Positions 43,285 through 53,593 of a stretch of 64,000 nt of DNA are shown here, piece by piece. Under the pieces are notes generated by a model. The model did no database searches and had not been told where the DNA came from. It worked only from the letters and a program-made list of their open reading frames with translations. The DNA is from Acinetobacter gerneri DSM 14967 = CIP 107464 = MTCC 9824 (GTDB lineage: Bacteria > Pseudomonadota > Gammaproteobacteria > Pseudomonadales > Moraxellaceae), in the NCBI RefSeq assembly GCF_000368565.1, contig NZ_KB849545.1, forward strand, positions 174,304-238,303, given 5' to 3'. Positions within the stretch are counted from its first letter, which is position 1. Each line of letters begins with the position of its first letter. The position numbers and the translations under genes were made by a program.

Positions 43285-44274
43285 ATGAAACTCGATTATT
43301 TACAAGCAATTAAACGTGTCGATGAAGCTCGTGGCGCATGGATTATGCATGGTCAAGAGCCTTTGCTTGAGCAGAATTTGTTGGATGCCTTTCGAAAAAG
43401 CTGGCAAAACCATTCAATTGAAAGACAACGTTATGATTTAAACAATGTCGGTGAATGGAAAAATGTTTTCAATGCCTTAAATAGTTTATCGCTATTTTCA
43501 GAGCATTTAGCCATCGAAGTTCATGGCAATATCAAACCTGATGCCAATGCGCTCAAACAACTCAAACAATATATTCAGCACAATGAACACAACTTGCTTT
43601 TGGTGATTATGCCAAAGCAAGATTCAAGCAGTTTAAAATCCAGTTTCTTTCAAACGGTTGAAGCCAATGGCGTGGTTGTACCGCTAACGGCTCATTATCC
43701 ACAAGATCGACAACGGATTTTAAGTCTTGAAGCTGAAAAAATTGGTGTGCAATTACAACAAGACGCATGGACATGGCTTGAACAACACCATGAACACAAT
43801 ATGTTGGCAGCCAAAAATAGTTTGATGCGTGTTGCCGATACCTTTCCAGACTTAAGTAGCATCGGCATAGAACAATTAAAGGCGTGCCTTCAAGACCAAT
43901 CACGCTATAGCACTTTTGATCTCAGTGATAGTTTGATTCAGGGCAATTTATCGCAGTCGATTAAAATTTTTCAATATCTGATCGAGTCTGGTGAGCCTTC
44001 TAGCCTGATTTTATGGACAATCAGTAAAGAAATGCGTTTGTTAATGCAGCTTTTTGAGCAACCACAAAATGCATTACAAATTGGTATTTGGAAAAACAAA
44101 GTGTCGAGCTATCAACAAGCACTGCGACGACTAAACCCACAACAATTTTTATCATGGCCTGCTCTACTTTTAAGAATTGATGCCTCAATCAAAGGCATGA
44201 GCAATGAAAATCCAAATCATCTAATACAGCAAGCCATTGCAGAACTCTGCGGAAAAACATTATTCTTAAGTTAA
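43285..44274 (+). CDS. holA: DNA polymerase III subunit delta
   Basis: The delta subunit is the clamp-loader wrench that opens the beta clamp. The 329 aa protein begins MKLDYLQAIKRVDEARGAWIMHGQEPLLEQNLLDAF, the HolA opening, and has NSLSLFSEHLAIEVHG and the C-terminal collar region. Length is normal. It starts 32 bp after lptE and is probably co-transcribed. Confidence 0.93.
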   Translation: MKLDYLQAIKRVDEARGAWIMHGQEPLLEQNLLDAFRKSWQNHSIERQRYDLNNVGEWKNVFNALNSLSLFSEHLAIEVHGNIKPDANALKQLKQYIQHNEHNLLLVIMPKQDSSSLKSSFFQTVEANGVVVPLTAHYPQDRQRILSLEAEKIGVQLQQDAWTWLEQHHEHNMLAAKNSLMRVADTFPDLSSIGIEQLKACLQDQSRYSTFDLSDSLIQGNLSQSIKIFQYLIESGEPSSLILWTISKEMRLLMQLFEQPQNALQIGIWKNKVSSYQQALRRLNPQQFLSWPALLLRIDASIKGMSNENPNHLIQQAIAELCGKTLFLS

Positions 44275-44389
44275 ATTATCATTGTATAAAGTGAATATAT
44301 AGAATAATTCTCATTTAGTTCACACTCTATCCTTATTTCAATTTTATACTTTGCCTATTATTCATCATCTGCTTGAACGAAAGACGATT

Positions 44390-45736
44390 ATGCCAAAAAT
44401 AAAACCTGCCAAAGCGATCATCATCGTTATTTGTATCGCGATTATTGCAGCCCTCAGTTGGCTGTTTTTAAAACCTAAAAAGGATCAACCGCAATATATT
44501 ACCTCTGAAGTTACACGAGGTGATTTAGAAAATACCGTATTGGCAACAGGGACACTCGATGCAACCAAATTGGTGAGTGTCGGTGCTCAGGTATCTGGTC
44601 AGGTTAAAAAAATGTATGTTCAGCTGGGTGATGAAGTTAAACAAGGTCAGCTAATTGCACAAATTGATTCGATTACACAAGAAAATAGTTTAAAAACTGC
44701 CGAAGCCAATATCAAAAATCTGGAAGCGCAGCGCTTACAACAATTGGCAAATTTAAATGAAACATCATTAAATTATCAACGCCAAAAAAGTATGTATGCA
44801 CAAGATGCCGCATCTAAAGCAGATTTAGATGCAGCTGAAGCAAACTACAAGACAGCTCAAGCACAAATTAAAGCGATTGAAGCGCAAATTGAGTCTGCAA
44901 AAGTCACTAAATCGACAGCTCAAACCAATATCGGCTATACCAAAATCGTTGCACCAACCGATGGTACGATTGTGGCAATCGTGACTGAAGAAGGTCAAAC
45001 TGTAAACGCCAACCAAAGTGCGCCAACGATTGTTAAAATTGCAAAATTGCAAAATATGACGATCAAAGCACAGGTCAGTGAAGCAGATATTATGAAAGTT
45101 GAGAAAGGACAAAAAGTTTATTTCACAACTTTAGGTGATGAATCAAAACGTTATGCGACTTTACGTCAAATTGAGCCTGCTCCAGATTCAATTTCATCAG
45201 AATCAAGTACATCATCAAACTCTTCTAGTAGCAGCTCTTCAACAGCGATTTATTATAATGCCTTATTCGATGTACCAAATACTGACGGTAAATTGCGTAT
45301 CGATATGACGGCTCAAGTCTATATCGTGCTTAATTCTGCTGAAAATGCTTTACTTGTTCCATCTTCGGCTATTTCAACTCGTCCTGCCAATGCAAGAAAT
45401 AAATCTAACACTTCGAATGCAAACCAAGCAGCATCTACACCAAGAAGCTCAGAAAAAACCAATGCACCTCGTTTAGAACGCTTAAATCTAAGTGCTGAAC
45501 AAAAACAACTTATTGAGCAAGGTAAAGCGAGTTTAGGTGTGGTTCGTGTTTTACAAGCAGATGGTTCAGCAGCCCCTAAACAAATTTTGATTGGCATCAA
45601 TAACCGTGTAAATGCGCAAGTGTTAGCTGGCTTAAAACAAGGTGATCAAGTGGTGATTGCCGATAGTTCAGACACATCTGCTGCAACTGCAAATAGTGGT
45701 AATAAACGCCGTAATGGTCCACCAATGGGAATGTAA
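44390..45736 (+). CDS. macA: MacA-type periplasmic adaptor of an ABC efflux pump
   Basis: MacA links the ABC transporter MacB to the outer membrane factor. From [18 protein letters not shown] the protein has 448 aa with one N-terminal membrane anchor. A lipoyl/barrel-sandwich half-motif ([25 protein letters not shown]) follows, then a coiled-coil hairpin (about 95-185) and beta-barrel domains. Two low-complexity inserts stand out: a Ser-rich run near residues 268-286 and an Asn/Ser/Ala-rich linker near 335-365. The stop is 2 bp before macB. Confidence 0.92.
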   Translation: MPKIKPAKAIIIVICIAIIAALSWLFLKPKKDQPQYITSEVTRGDLENTVLATGTLDATKLVSVGAQVSGQVKKMYVQLGDEVKQGQLIAQIDSITQENSLKTAEANIKNLEAQRLQQLANLNETSLNYQRQKSMYAQDAASKADLDAAEANYKTAQAQIKAIEAQIESAKVTKSTAQTNIGYTKIVAPTDGTIVAIVTEEGQTVNANQSAPTIVKIAKLQNMTIKAQVSEADIMKVEKGQKVYFTTLGDESKRYATLRQIEPAPDSISSESSTSSNSSSSSSSTAIYYNALFDVPNTDGKLRIDMTAQVYIVLNSAENALLVPSSAISTRPANARNKSNTSNANQAASTPRSSEKTNAPRLERLNLSAEQKQLIEQGKASLGVVRVLQADGSAAPKQILIGINNRVNAQVLAGLKQGDQVVIADSSDTSAATANSGNKRRNGPPMGM

Positions 45737-45738
45737 GC

Positions 45739-47730
45739 ATGACGACTCAGCAAGCAATGCTAGAAGTCAGCAATCTGGTTCGAGAGTTCCCTGCTGGTGA
45801 TAGCACTGTCCAAATTTTAAAAAACATTGATTTGACCATCTACGAAGGTGAATTGGTTGCCATCGTAGGTCAATCTGGTTCTGGTAAATCGACCCTAATG
45901 AATATCTTAGGCTGTCTCGATAAACCAACCAGTGGTAGCTATAAAGTCAATGGTCAAGAAACAGGTGAATTGGAACCCGATGATCTCGCCAAATTACGCC
46001 GGGAATACTTTGGTTTTATTTTCCAACGTTATCATTTGCTTGGCGATTTGACTGCCGATGGTAATGTCGAAGTTCCAGCAGTTTATGCAGGTGTTGCACC
46101 TGCAGAACGTAAACAACGTGCGACTGCACTGTTGACCGAACTTGGCTTGGGTTCTAAAACCCAAAACAGACCAAGCCAATTATCAGGTGGTCAACAACAA
46201 CGTGTTTCGATCGCACGTGCTTTGATGAATGGTGGTGACGTTATTTTAGCCGATGAGCCAACAGGTGCACTCGACAAAAATAGCGGTGTTGAAGTGATGC
46301 GTATTTTACGTGAACTCAATACCGCAGGACATACCATTATCTTGGTGACACATGATATGAATGTTGCAAAAAATGCAACACGTATCATCGAAATCAGTGA
46401 TGGCTCGATCATTAGTGACAAGCCAAACGTTCAAGCTGAATTGGTTACATCACAACCTGATCCTGATGCAGCTCCTGCGATTAGCACCAAACAAGAAAAA
46501 ACCAAGTCTATTTCCAGATGGCGATCAACTCTGGACCGCTTAAATGAAGCATTCCGAATGGCATTGTTATCAATGAATGCGCATCGTATGCGAACATTCT
46601 TGACTATGCTTGGGATTATCATTGGTATTGCTTCCGTCGTTACAGTCGTAGCGCTAGGGAATGGCTCATCGCAACAGATCTTAAAAAATATTAGTAGTTT
46701 AGGTACCAATACCATTACAGTATTTCAGGGGCGTGGATTTGGTGATAACTCGAAAACAGCCAGTTTCAAAACCTTAGTTCCGAGTGATGCAGATGCTTTG
46801 GCAACTCAGCCCTATGTATCTGCCGTTAGTCCGATGGTCAGCACGTCTAAAACCATTCGCTATCAACAAAATGAAGCGAGTGCCACCATCAATGGGGTCG
46901 GCAACGATTATTTTGATGTTAAAGGTTTAGTTTTTAAAGATGGTCAATCATTTGACCAACAAAGTGTCAATGATCGAACTCAAGATGTTGTCATTGATAC
47001 CAATACTAAAAAGCAGTTTTTTAGTGATACCAATCCAATTGGTCAAGTTGTACTTTTAGGCAGTGTTCCTGCTCGAATCATTGGCATCGTCGAACCACAA
47101 AACAGTGCAATGGGTTCTGATGATACTTTGAATGTTTATATGCCTTATACAACCGTTATGAGTCGTATGCTGGGTCAAGCCAATGTCCGAAATATTATTG
47201 TTCGTATCAATGATAAATATTCGACCAGTGCTGCTGAAAATGCTGTGGTGAACTTATTGACTTTACGTCATGGTCAACAAGATATTTTTACGATGAACAG
47301 TGACAGTATTCGTCAAACCATCGAAAAAACCACCAGTACCATGACCTTATTGGTTTCTGCTATTGCGGTGATTTCGCTTATCGTGGGCGGGATTGGCGTG
47401 ATGAATATTATGTTGGTTTCTGTGACTGAACGTACTCAAGAAATCGGGGTGCGTATGGCCGTTGGTGCTCGTCAAAGTGATATTTTACAGCAATTTTTGA
47501 TTGAAGCGATTTTGGTCTGTATCCTCGGCGGTATCTTGGGAGTGTTACTCTCACTCGGTATTGGACAGCTCATTGGCCATTTCGCCAAAGGTTCATTTGA
47601 AATGGCATATTCGACAACGTCTATTGTTGCCGCATTTGTATGTTCAACATTGATCGGAGTGGCATTTGGATTTATACCAGCACGAAATGCAGCACAGCTC
47701 GACCCAGTCGATGCACTTTCACGAGAATAA
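45739..47730 (+). CDS. macB: MacB-type macrolide/peptide ABC exporter, ATPase-permease fusion
   Basis: MacB is an inner membrane mechanotransmission ABC transporter that drives export through the tripartite pump. The 663 aa protein has the ATPase first: Walker [13 protein letters not shown], signature [15 protein letters not shown], Walker [13 protein letters not shown]. Four membrane segments follow, with a large periplasmic domain after the first. The C-terminal part contains [22 protein letters not shown]. Length matches E. coli MacB. It lies between macA and the outer membrane factor gene. Confidence 0.95.
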   Translation: MTTQQAMLEVSNLVREFPAGDSTVQILKNIDLTIYEGELVAIVGQSGSGKSTLMNILGCLDKPTSGSYKVNGQETGELEPDDLAKLRREYFGFIFQRYHLLGDLTADGNVEVPAVYAGVAPAERKQRATALLTELGLGSKTQNRPSQLSGGQQQRVSIARALMNGGDVILADEPTGALDKNSGVEVMRILRELNTAGHTIILVTHDMNVAKNATRIIEISDGSIISDKPNVQAELVTSQPDPDAAPAISTKQEKTKSISRWRSTLDRLNEAFRMALLSMNAHRMRTFLTMLGIIIGIASVVTVVALGNGSSQQILKNISSLGTNTITVFQGRGFGDNSKTASFKTLVPSDADALATQPYVSAVSPMVSTSKTIRYQQNEASATINGVGNDYFDVKGLVFKDGQSFDQQSVNDRTQDVVIDTNTKKQFFSDTNPIGQVVLLGSVPARIIGIVEPQNSAMGSDDTLNVYMPYTTVMSRMLGQANVRNIIVRINDKYSTSAAENAVVNLLTLRHGQQDIFTMNSDSIRQTIEKTTSTMTLLVSAIAVISLIVGGIGVMNIMLVSVTERTQEIGVRMAVGARQSDILQQFLIEAILVCILGGILGVLLSLGIGQLIGHFAKGSFEMAYSTTSIVAAFVCSTLIGVAFGFIPARNAAQLDPVDALSRE

Positions 47731-47740
47731 GGATCAGATT

Positions 47741-49156
47741 ATGCAGAATCATTTTACAAAGCTATTTACTGCCCTGTTTCTTGGTAGCACTCTGGTGGGA
47801 TGTGCGGCAGTGGTCAAAACACCTTATGAATCACCTAAAGTTATTACGCCAGCAAATTTTGCTTATGACAAATCAAAAGCAAATCAGCTGCATGCTGATC
47901 TCTATGCCGATCGTTGGTGGACGCTGTTTGGCGATCAACAACTGAATCAATTGGTTGATCAAGTTTTGGCACAAAACACAGATTTATCAGTTGCAGGGAT
48001 CAATTTGCAACAAGCCCGTTTAAAAGCAGGCTTAGCAAGAGATCAACAATTGCCTCAAGTCAGTGCTGGTGCATCAACTGGGCATAGCATCAATCTAGGT
48101 TCAGGCAATGATGCCTCTAAAGGTGTTTCGCTCGATGCAGGTGTAAGTTATGAACTTGATCTGTTTGGTAAACTGGCTCGCCAAACAGATGCCGCAAAAT
48201 GGGAAGCATTGGCAACTGAACAAGATTTGCAAGCAACAGGTCAAAGCCTGATTGGAACGACTGCACAGCTGTATTGGCAATTGGGTTATCTCAACGAACG
48301 CTACACGACAGCTGCGCAAAGCTTAGCAACATCACAAAAGCTGTATGATTTGGTTAAAACACAATATAAAGCTGGGGCTGTATCTGGACTCGATCTCACT
48401 CAAGCTGAACAATCTGTACAAAGCCAAAAAGCAACTTTAAGTCAAATTGATCAGCAACGTGTCGAAGCACGTACTGCTTTGGCGGTGCTATTGCAAATCC
48501 CAATTCAACAATTAAATATCCAAGAACCAAAACGTTTGCCCGATATTCGATTGCCGAATATAGATGCTGGATTACCTGCTGATATTTTGTCTCGTCGTCC
48601 AGATCTACAAGCATCTGAACTGCGTTTACGTGAAACATTGGCAAATAAAGATGCGACCAAAGCCAGTTATTATCCATCGATCAGTCTTACGGGTAGTTTA
48701 GGATCGAGTAGCACTTCACTGACTGAACTTGTAAAAAATCCAGCCTTAGCACTTGGTGCAAGTCTAAGTCTGCCATTTTTACAATACAATCAAATGCAAA
48801 AAAATCTGAAAATTAGTGACTTAGATTATCAAAAAGCCATTGTGCAATATCGTCAAACGCTTTATCAGGCTTTTGCTGATGTTGAAAATGCCTTATCTAA
48901 TCGTACTGAGCTCGATAAGCAAGTCGCATTTCAAAAACGTAATCTTGAACTCGCTGAAAAGACTGAACACCTCAATCAAGTCCGCTATACAAACGGGGCT
49001 GTTGCTTTAAAAAACGTCTTGGATGCTCAAGAAACCACACGTAATGCTCGTTTGACTTTGATCCAAACCAAGCAAAATCAATACAAAGCTTATGTAACCT
49101 TGATGCAAGCATTGGGTGGAAGTCCGGTGAAGAATTTGCCAACTATTAATGATTAA
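47741..49156 (+). CDS. Outer membrane factor lipoprotein (NodT/OprM family) of the MacAB pump
   Basis: This protein gives the exit duct for the pump. From MQNHFTKLFTALFLGSTLVGC, with AAGGA upstream, it has 471 aa and a lipobox LVGC. Two outer membrane efflux repeats follow: RWWTLFGDQQLNQLVDQVL opens the first, and the conserved GLPADILSRRPDLQASELRL lies between them. It starts 10 bp after macB. Having the outer membrane factor inside a macAB operon differs from E. coli, where TolC is encoded elsewhere. Confidence 0.92.
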   Translation: MQNHFTKLFTALFLGSTLVGCAAVVKTPYESPKVITPANFAYDKSKANQLHADLYADRWWTLFGDQQLNQLVDQVLAQNTDLSVAGINLQQARLKAGLARDQQLPQVSAGASTGHSINLGSGNDASKGVSLDAGVSYELDLFGKLARQTDAAKWEALATEQDLQATGQSLIGTTAQLYWQLGYLNERYTTAAQSLATSQKLYDLVKTQYKAGAVSGLDLTQAEQSVQSQKATLSQIDQQRVEARTALAVLLQIPIQQLNIQEPKRLPDIRLPNIDAGLPADILSRRPDLQASELRLRETLANKDATKASYYPSISLTGSLGSSSTSLTELVKNPALALGASLSLPFLQYNQMQKNLKISDLDYQKAIVQYRQTLYQAFADVENALSNRTELDKQVAFQKRNLELAEKTEHLNQVRYTNGAVALKNVLDAQETTRNARLTLIQTKQNQYKAYVTLMQALGGSPVKNLPTIND

Positions 49157-49463
49157 TCATTATTGTCTTGCTAGCCAAAATCTATTGGCTAGCAAGTATT
49201 AAGATATCTTTAGATCACATTTTTTAGTCTATTTTCTGTATATATTGAATTGTCCTTTACCACTCGCTACATCACAAACAGATTCAAAAATTACACCATT
49301 CTTAAGCTGATCAGTATTAATAACAATTTCATTATTATTTTTTTTGATATTAAATTAATATTTTTTCAAAATTTTAGCCTTATCTTTAATTATTAAAATT
49401 TCCCATACAATTCTAAAACCATAAAAACATCAATACAAAAATCATTATTAAAAAAAAACCAAC
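49157..49463. other. 307 bp intergenic region with hairpin and a coding relic
   Basis: It holds the hairpin that follows the efflux operon (49167-49196). On the minus strand an open stretch ends at a stop at 49229-49231. Its last part reads EIVINTDQLKNGVIFESVCD and then VASGKGQFNIYRK, which looks like the C-terminus of a former gene. No start codon or ribosome binding site accompanies it. The rest is A/T-rich without features. Confidence 0.4.
49167..49196 (+). terminator. Long hairpin after the efflux operon
   Basis: CTTGCTAGCCAA (49167-49178) and TTGGCTAGCAAG (49185-49196) form a perfect 12 bp stem with a 6-base loop, starting 10 bp past the operon stop. There is no real T run, so it may act by stabilising the mRNA end. 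Confidence 0.65.
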
Positions 49464-49700
49464 CTATAAAAAAACTTGCCTTACTCTCTTCCCATTTAAA
49501 TCATCCAAACCTTTATTTTTAAAAGAAACTCTCAAAACAGTCTTATAATGCACTGGGCTTTTTAAAATAAAATCCCCATAATCTTCTGCCATTTTATTTT
49601 TCAAAAAAAATTTATATAATGTAAAATGCAAAAGAATTAATGTAACAAAATACATAAATACAGAAAATAAAAAAAGCCCAGCATAAATATTATCAAGCAT
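49464..49700 (-). CDS. Small membrane protein of unknown function
   Basis: The 78 aa protein starts MLDNIYAGLFLFSVFMYFV, with GAGG seven bases upstream; a start four codons earlier is less likely. One long N-terminal membrane segment spans about residues 5-32 and is followed by a basic cytoplasmic tail (KTVLRVSFKNKGLDDLNGKR). I do not recognise the family. It lies in A/T-rich DNA next to broken reading frames and may be a remnant of an accessory island. Confidence 0.55.
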   Translation of the reverse strand: MLDNIYAGLFLFSVFMYFVTLILLHFTLYKFFLKNKMAEDYGDFILKSPVHYKTVLRVSFKNKGLDDLNGKRVRQVFL

Positions 49701-49973
49701 TTTGCACCTCAAAATTAAAAGTTATATAAATTAAACGGTATCACAAGTATATTTTTAGGATCAATTTTATACTGCACTCTTTTATCTTTATAAGCTATAG
49801 CATCAAAAAATTAGACTATAGAAAATAAAACAAACTTTATGAAAATGGATATTGTGTTACTAACATTCCCAAAAAAAATTCTCCATCACTAAAAAACCAA
49901 TATAATAGACATTACATTTCATTAACTATCAAATATGAAATCTCACCTTAAAATCAAAAGTTAATAGTCATAA

Positions 49974-50735
49974 TTATTTTTTTAGACCATCAAATTTATA
50001 AGCTTCTGCATCTCCTTGCCAAGGAATAATCTTTCCATCGTATGTAATTAGATCAAACTTCAAATAAACAGTTTTTCCTTCTTGAAAGCTAAAATTTTGT
50101 GTTTTACGTACAGAAGGACATCCAGAATTAAAATCAGACTATAGTTCAAAACTCTCTACTCCATTTTTAGATGAAAAAGGACGAGCTACATAAGATTCAA
50201 AATCCTCAGAATTCTGATTTTTATAAGATTTTACATTAATAAGATATTGCTTTGAATCTAGATTAGTTTTTAAATTAAATAAAATACTTGTACTCTGCTG
50301 AGTATTCCCATAAAGCAAGGAATAATTCTTATTATTTTTTATTGAAATTAATTGGGGTTTTTCAACCCACTTTAGTTTTTCAATATGTACAGGAGTATTT
50401 ACTTCAACCAAATAGGTTCCTCCTTCTACATAACTTGGGATAACTGATGATTTTAATTCATAATTTTCATTTTTTAGTTTATTTTTTGGAGTGAGTTTTA
50501 TTAATTTTTGATCACTGAGATATTCTAATAGCATTTTATTATCTTTATCATTTTTAGAATTTAAGGTTACAAATTTATCCTGAATATTATCTCCATATAC
50601 TGGTGATATCCAAAAAACTGAATTTGGATATATCGCTTCTGTATGAAGAACACCATCACTGAGTGGCACTGCACAACTCATAGCCCAAACGTTTCCCCCA
50701 AAAACACATAGGCAAATAATGCTAAAATATTTCAT
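49974..50735 (-). pseudogene. Secreted protein of unknown function, interrupted by an in-frame amber codon
   Basis: The frame starts MKYFSIICLCVFGGNVWAMS, a signal peptide, with AGAG upstream. It reads 198 codons to a TAG at 50139-50141. The same frame continues for 54 further codons that look like coding sequence (SDFNSGCPSVRKTQNFSF, YLKFDLITYDGKIIPW), ending at TAA at 49974-49976. The downstream part has a cysteine that could pair with the N-terminal one of the mature protein. The original protein was probably about 253 aa and beta-rich. I do not recognise the family. It may be a recent nonsense mutant, or the shorter 198 aa form may still be made. Confidence 0.55.
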
Positions 50736-50962
50736 CACTTTCTCTCTTTATAGAAAAATTTATTCTTTCATATATTCTAAAGCAAACACCTCTCATTTTA
50801 TAAAAAATATAGAGCAGTTAAAATAACTTCGTGGTTTATAGAATCCCGCCTCTTACTATTCAAATCTTTTTTATATACAAGCCGATATATATCAAAGCCC
50901 GCAATAGCCGCAAATATCATTTATAATTTTGATTTTATAGATAAATTTATTTTCATATAAAG

Positions 50963-50992
50963 AAAAAATCGGCATATGAAATGCCGATTTTT
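50963..50992 (-). terminator. Terminator after fabI
   Basis: AAATCGGCAT and ATGCCGATTT pair around a short loop, with A residues on the left giving U residues on the minus strand. It lies about 25 bp past the fabI stop. Confidence 0.88.
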
Positions 50993-51015
50993 AAAATATA
51001 AATGCCTAATAAAAC

Positions 51016-51816
51016 TTAGTCATTCATCAATGAAGAACTCATACCTACAGTGTTGAAACCTGCATCTACATATAAGATTTCACCTGTGATCCCATTTGCC
51101 CAAGGTGAACAAAGGAACAATGCTGCATTACCTACATCTTCAATCGTTACATTACGTTTAAGAGGTGCAACTTGCTCATTTACATCAAGCATTTTACGGA
51201 AAGATTTAATCCCAGAAGCAGCCAAAGTACGGATTGGACCTGCTGAAATCGCATTTACACGGATACCTTCAGCACCAAGGCTTGATGCCAAATAACGCAC
51301 GCCTGCTTCTAAAGACGCTTTAGCCATACCCATCACGTTGTAATTTGGCATTACACGTTCAGAACCTTGATAAGTCAATGTCAATAAACAGCCTTGGCGA
51401 GCTACAAGCAAAGGTTTTGCTGCACGAGCCATCGCAACAAAACTATAAGCACTGATGTCATGTGCAATTTTAAAGCCTTCACGATCTGTAACGTCTGTGA
51501 AGTCACCGTCTAAAGTATTTGCTGGCGCGAAACCGATAGAATGCACAACGCCATCCAAGCCATCCCAATGTTTTGCAAGTTCAGCAAATGCTTGATCAAT
51601 ATCAGCATCGTTTGCAACATCACAAGGAAAAACCAATTTAGAACCGAATTGTTCTGCAAAATCATCAACACGTTTTTTTAATTTTTCGTTTGGATAAGTA
51701 AAGGCAAGTTCAGCCCCTTCGCGATGTAAAGCTTGTGCAATACCAAATGCAATCGACAATTTACTAGCAATACCCGCGATTAAAAAGCGTTTACCCGCTA
51801 AAAGTCCTTGTGCCAT
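51016..51816 (-). CDS. fabI: Enoyl-[acyl-carrier-protein] reductase FabI (NADH)
   Basis: FabI carries out the last reduction of each fatty acid elongation cycle and is the target of triclosan. The 266 aa protein is a short-chain dehydrogenase with the FabI-type cofactor motif [20 protein letters not shown]. The catalytic pair is Tyr and Lys in [14 protein letters not shown], and the C-terminus has [14 protein letters not shown]. The ATG has AGGTGA upstream. It is a single-gene unit with its own terminator. Confidence 0.97.
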   Translation of the reverse strand: MAQGLLAGKRFLIAGIASKLSIAFGIAQALHREGAELAFTYPNEKLKKRVDDFAEQFGSKLVFPCDVANDADIDQAFAELAKHWDGLDGVVHSIGFAPANTLDGDFTDVTDREGFKIAHDISAYSFVAMARAAKPLLVARQGCLLTLTYQGSERVMPNYNVMGMAKASLEAGVRYLASSLGAEGIRVNAISAGPIRTLAASGIKSFRKMLDVNEQVAPLKRNVTIEDVGNAALFLCSPWANGITGEILYVDAGFNTVGMSSSLMND

Positions 51817-51913
51817 GAATCTTTCACCTGAAAATAATTTTAAAGCATAATGCCAAGTCTTTAGACTTTAAGAAATTGCATAATGCGCCTTTTTTTGGTT
51901 GTTTGGTAAATTC

Positions 51914-51946
51914 ATAAAAAAAAATCGCCTCAGAAGAGACGATTTT
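51914..51946 (-). terminator. Terminator after the Bax-inhibitor-1/YccA gene
   Basis: AAAATCG-C-CTC and GAG-A-CGATTTT pair around AGAA with one mismatch, and a run of A residues on the left reads as U on the minus strand. It lies 15 bp past the stop. Confidence 0.75.
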
Positions 51947-51961
51947 TGATGAGCATTCAGT

Positions 51962-52708
51962 TTAGTTACGAACCAAACCGATAATTCGAAGGAATGAAAT
52001 ATACATCCAAACCAAAGTCGCGAGTAAGGCAATACTACATAGCCATTCGAATGATTTTGGAGCACCTTGTGCAGCTGCATTTTCAATTAAATCGAAATCT
52101 AAAATCAGGTTCAATGAAGCTATTACAGCGATAAAAACAGCCAAGCCGATGCCAAGCCAGTTACTCTCAAAGATATATGGAATGCTTGAGCCAAATGCTA
52201 AACGCATGACTAACTGCACCACAAATACGAGACAAATCGCAATGGTCGCAGACATCACCACTGATTTAAATTTCTCAGTCGCGCGAATGATACGTGCGCG
52301 ATATAAACCAAACATCACCAAAGAAGTGACAAAAGTTGCAATCAAAGCCTGAACAGGTGCGCCAGGATATTTAAATTGGAAAATCAGCGATACACCACCC
52401 AAAAATGCACCTTCAAATAATGCATAAGGAATTGCTAGTGTACGTGCCATTGTCGGTTTAAACGTAGCGATTAATGCCAATACAAAACCGCCAATACCGC
52501 CAACCAAAGCACCAATATTTGCCAAGGATAAAGCACCAGCAGGATTGCTTGCCAAAGACATTGCACAGTAAATAAAAAACGCAATACCCACGACAGCTGA
52601 AATGACCGTCAGCATGACAGATTTTTGTACTGCCCCTTGTACGGTCATCGGTTGGTTAAAATCACTATAGGTTTCAACCCGAGTCAAAATTGGATTATTA
52701 CTTTGCAT
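51962..52708 (-). CDS. Bax inhibitor-1/YccA family membrane protein
   Basis: The 248 aa protein starts MQSNNPILTRVETYSDF and has seven predicted membrane segments, as the TMBIM/Bax-inhibitor-1 family has. It contains family-like stretches LALIATFKPTMARTLAIPYALFEG and LNLILDFDLIENAAAQGAPK. The last includes the acidic FDLIE motif linked to calcium leak in bacterial relatives. YccA-type members interact with FtsH. It is a single gene between fabI and orn. Confidence 0.88.
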   Translation of the reverse strand: MQSNNPILTRVETYSDFNQPMTVQGAVQKSVMLTVISAVVGIAFFIYCAMSLASNPAGALSLANIGALVGGIGGFVLALIATFKPTMARTLAIPYALFEGAFLGGVSLIFQFKYPGAPVQALIATFVTSLVMFGLYRARIIRATEKFKSVVMSATIAICLVFVVQLVMRLAFGSSIPYIFESNWLGIGLAVFIAVIASLNLILDFDLIENAAAQGAPKSFEWLCSIALLATLVWMYISFLRIIGLVRN

Positions 52709-52867
52709 AAATAGCACTCTTTTATAATCTTAATTTATAGAAAAATAATAAATGGTTTCATTTTCAAATTGATGAATAATCTGCTTTATTTTGTAAGCAT
52801 TGGTCATGCTAAGCTACAAAAACAGTTTAAAAAATGTTCTGTATTAACATAGCAAATTAATCAACAT

Positions 52868-52892
52868 TAAAAAAGAGGTCATTTGACCTCTT
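52868..52892 (-). terminator. Terminator after orn
   Basis: AAGAGGTCA and TGACCTCTT form a 9 bp stem with a small loop and an A run on the left, which gives U residues on the minus strand. It lies 20 bp past the orn stop. Confidence 0.85.
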
Positions 52893-52912
52893 AGATAACA
52901 CGAAATAGTGGT

Positions 52913-53473
52913 CTATTCGTCATTATTCATAATAAAGAAATACTGACGGTAATATTTAAGTTCTGCAATCGAATCACGAATATCATCCATTGCCAAATGC
53001 GATGCATTTTTCTTTAATCCGCTCATGATTTCAGGACGCCAGCGTTTTGCAAGCTCTTTAACAGAGGATACATCGAGGTTACGATAATGGAAAAATTGTT
53101 CCATTTCAGGCATTAAACGATGTAAGAAACGGCGATCTTGGCAAATCGAGTTACCACACATTGGTGATGCTTTTGGATTAACCCATTTTTTTAAAAATTC
53201 GAGGGTTTGTTGTTCTGCATCACGTGCAGTCAATTTGCTACGACGAACGCGTTCAATCAAGCCAGATTGTCCATGTTGTTTGGTATTCCATTCATCCATG
53301 GCATTTAAGATCACATCTGATTGGTGCACCGCCAATACTGGACCTTCCGCTAAAATATTGAGGTTGTCATCCGTCACAATTGTAGCAACTTCAATAATTT
53401 GATCATTATCAGTATCAAGACCTGTCATTTCTAGGTCAATCCAAATTAAGCGGGTGTCAGGGGTGCTGCTCAT
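52913..53473 (-). CDS. orn: Oligoribonuclease
   Basis: Orn is a DEDDh 3'-5' exoribonuclease that clears di- and short oligoribonucleotides. The 186 aa protein starts [20 protein letters not shown], where DxE is the first catalytic pair. [24 protein letters not shown] and a C-terminal catalytic region ([19 protein letters not shown]) with the conserved His and Asp follow. A 14-residue upstream extension is not supported. It is divergent from rsgA, a pairing found in many gammaproteobacteria. Confidence 0.96.
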   Translation of the reverse strand: MSSTPDTRLIWIDLEMTGLDTDNDQIIEVATIVTDDNLNILAEGPVLAVHQSDVILNAMDEWNTKQHGQSGLIERVRRSKLTARDAEQQTLEFLKKWVNPKASPMCGNSICQDRRFLHRLMPEMEQFFHYRNLDVSSVKELAKRWRPEIMSGLKKNASHLAMDDIRDSIAELKYYRQYFFIMNNDE

Positions 53474-53593
53474 ATAGTGCAATCTTATTAGGCTGTAAAA
53501 CATTAATAGTAGCAAATTTATTGCATCTCTGCTGTAATTCCTTGCCCCATCATGCTATTTTTGCCTTCCAAATCTAAGGTTTTTAGGATATGA

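Noticed and set aside
44275..44389. Fur-box-like sequence upstream of macA
   Set aside because: The match to the 19-base consensus is partial and the DNA is A/T-rich, so it is likely chance.
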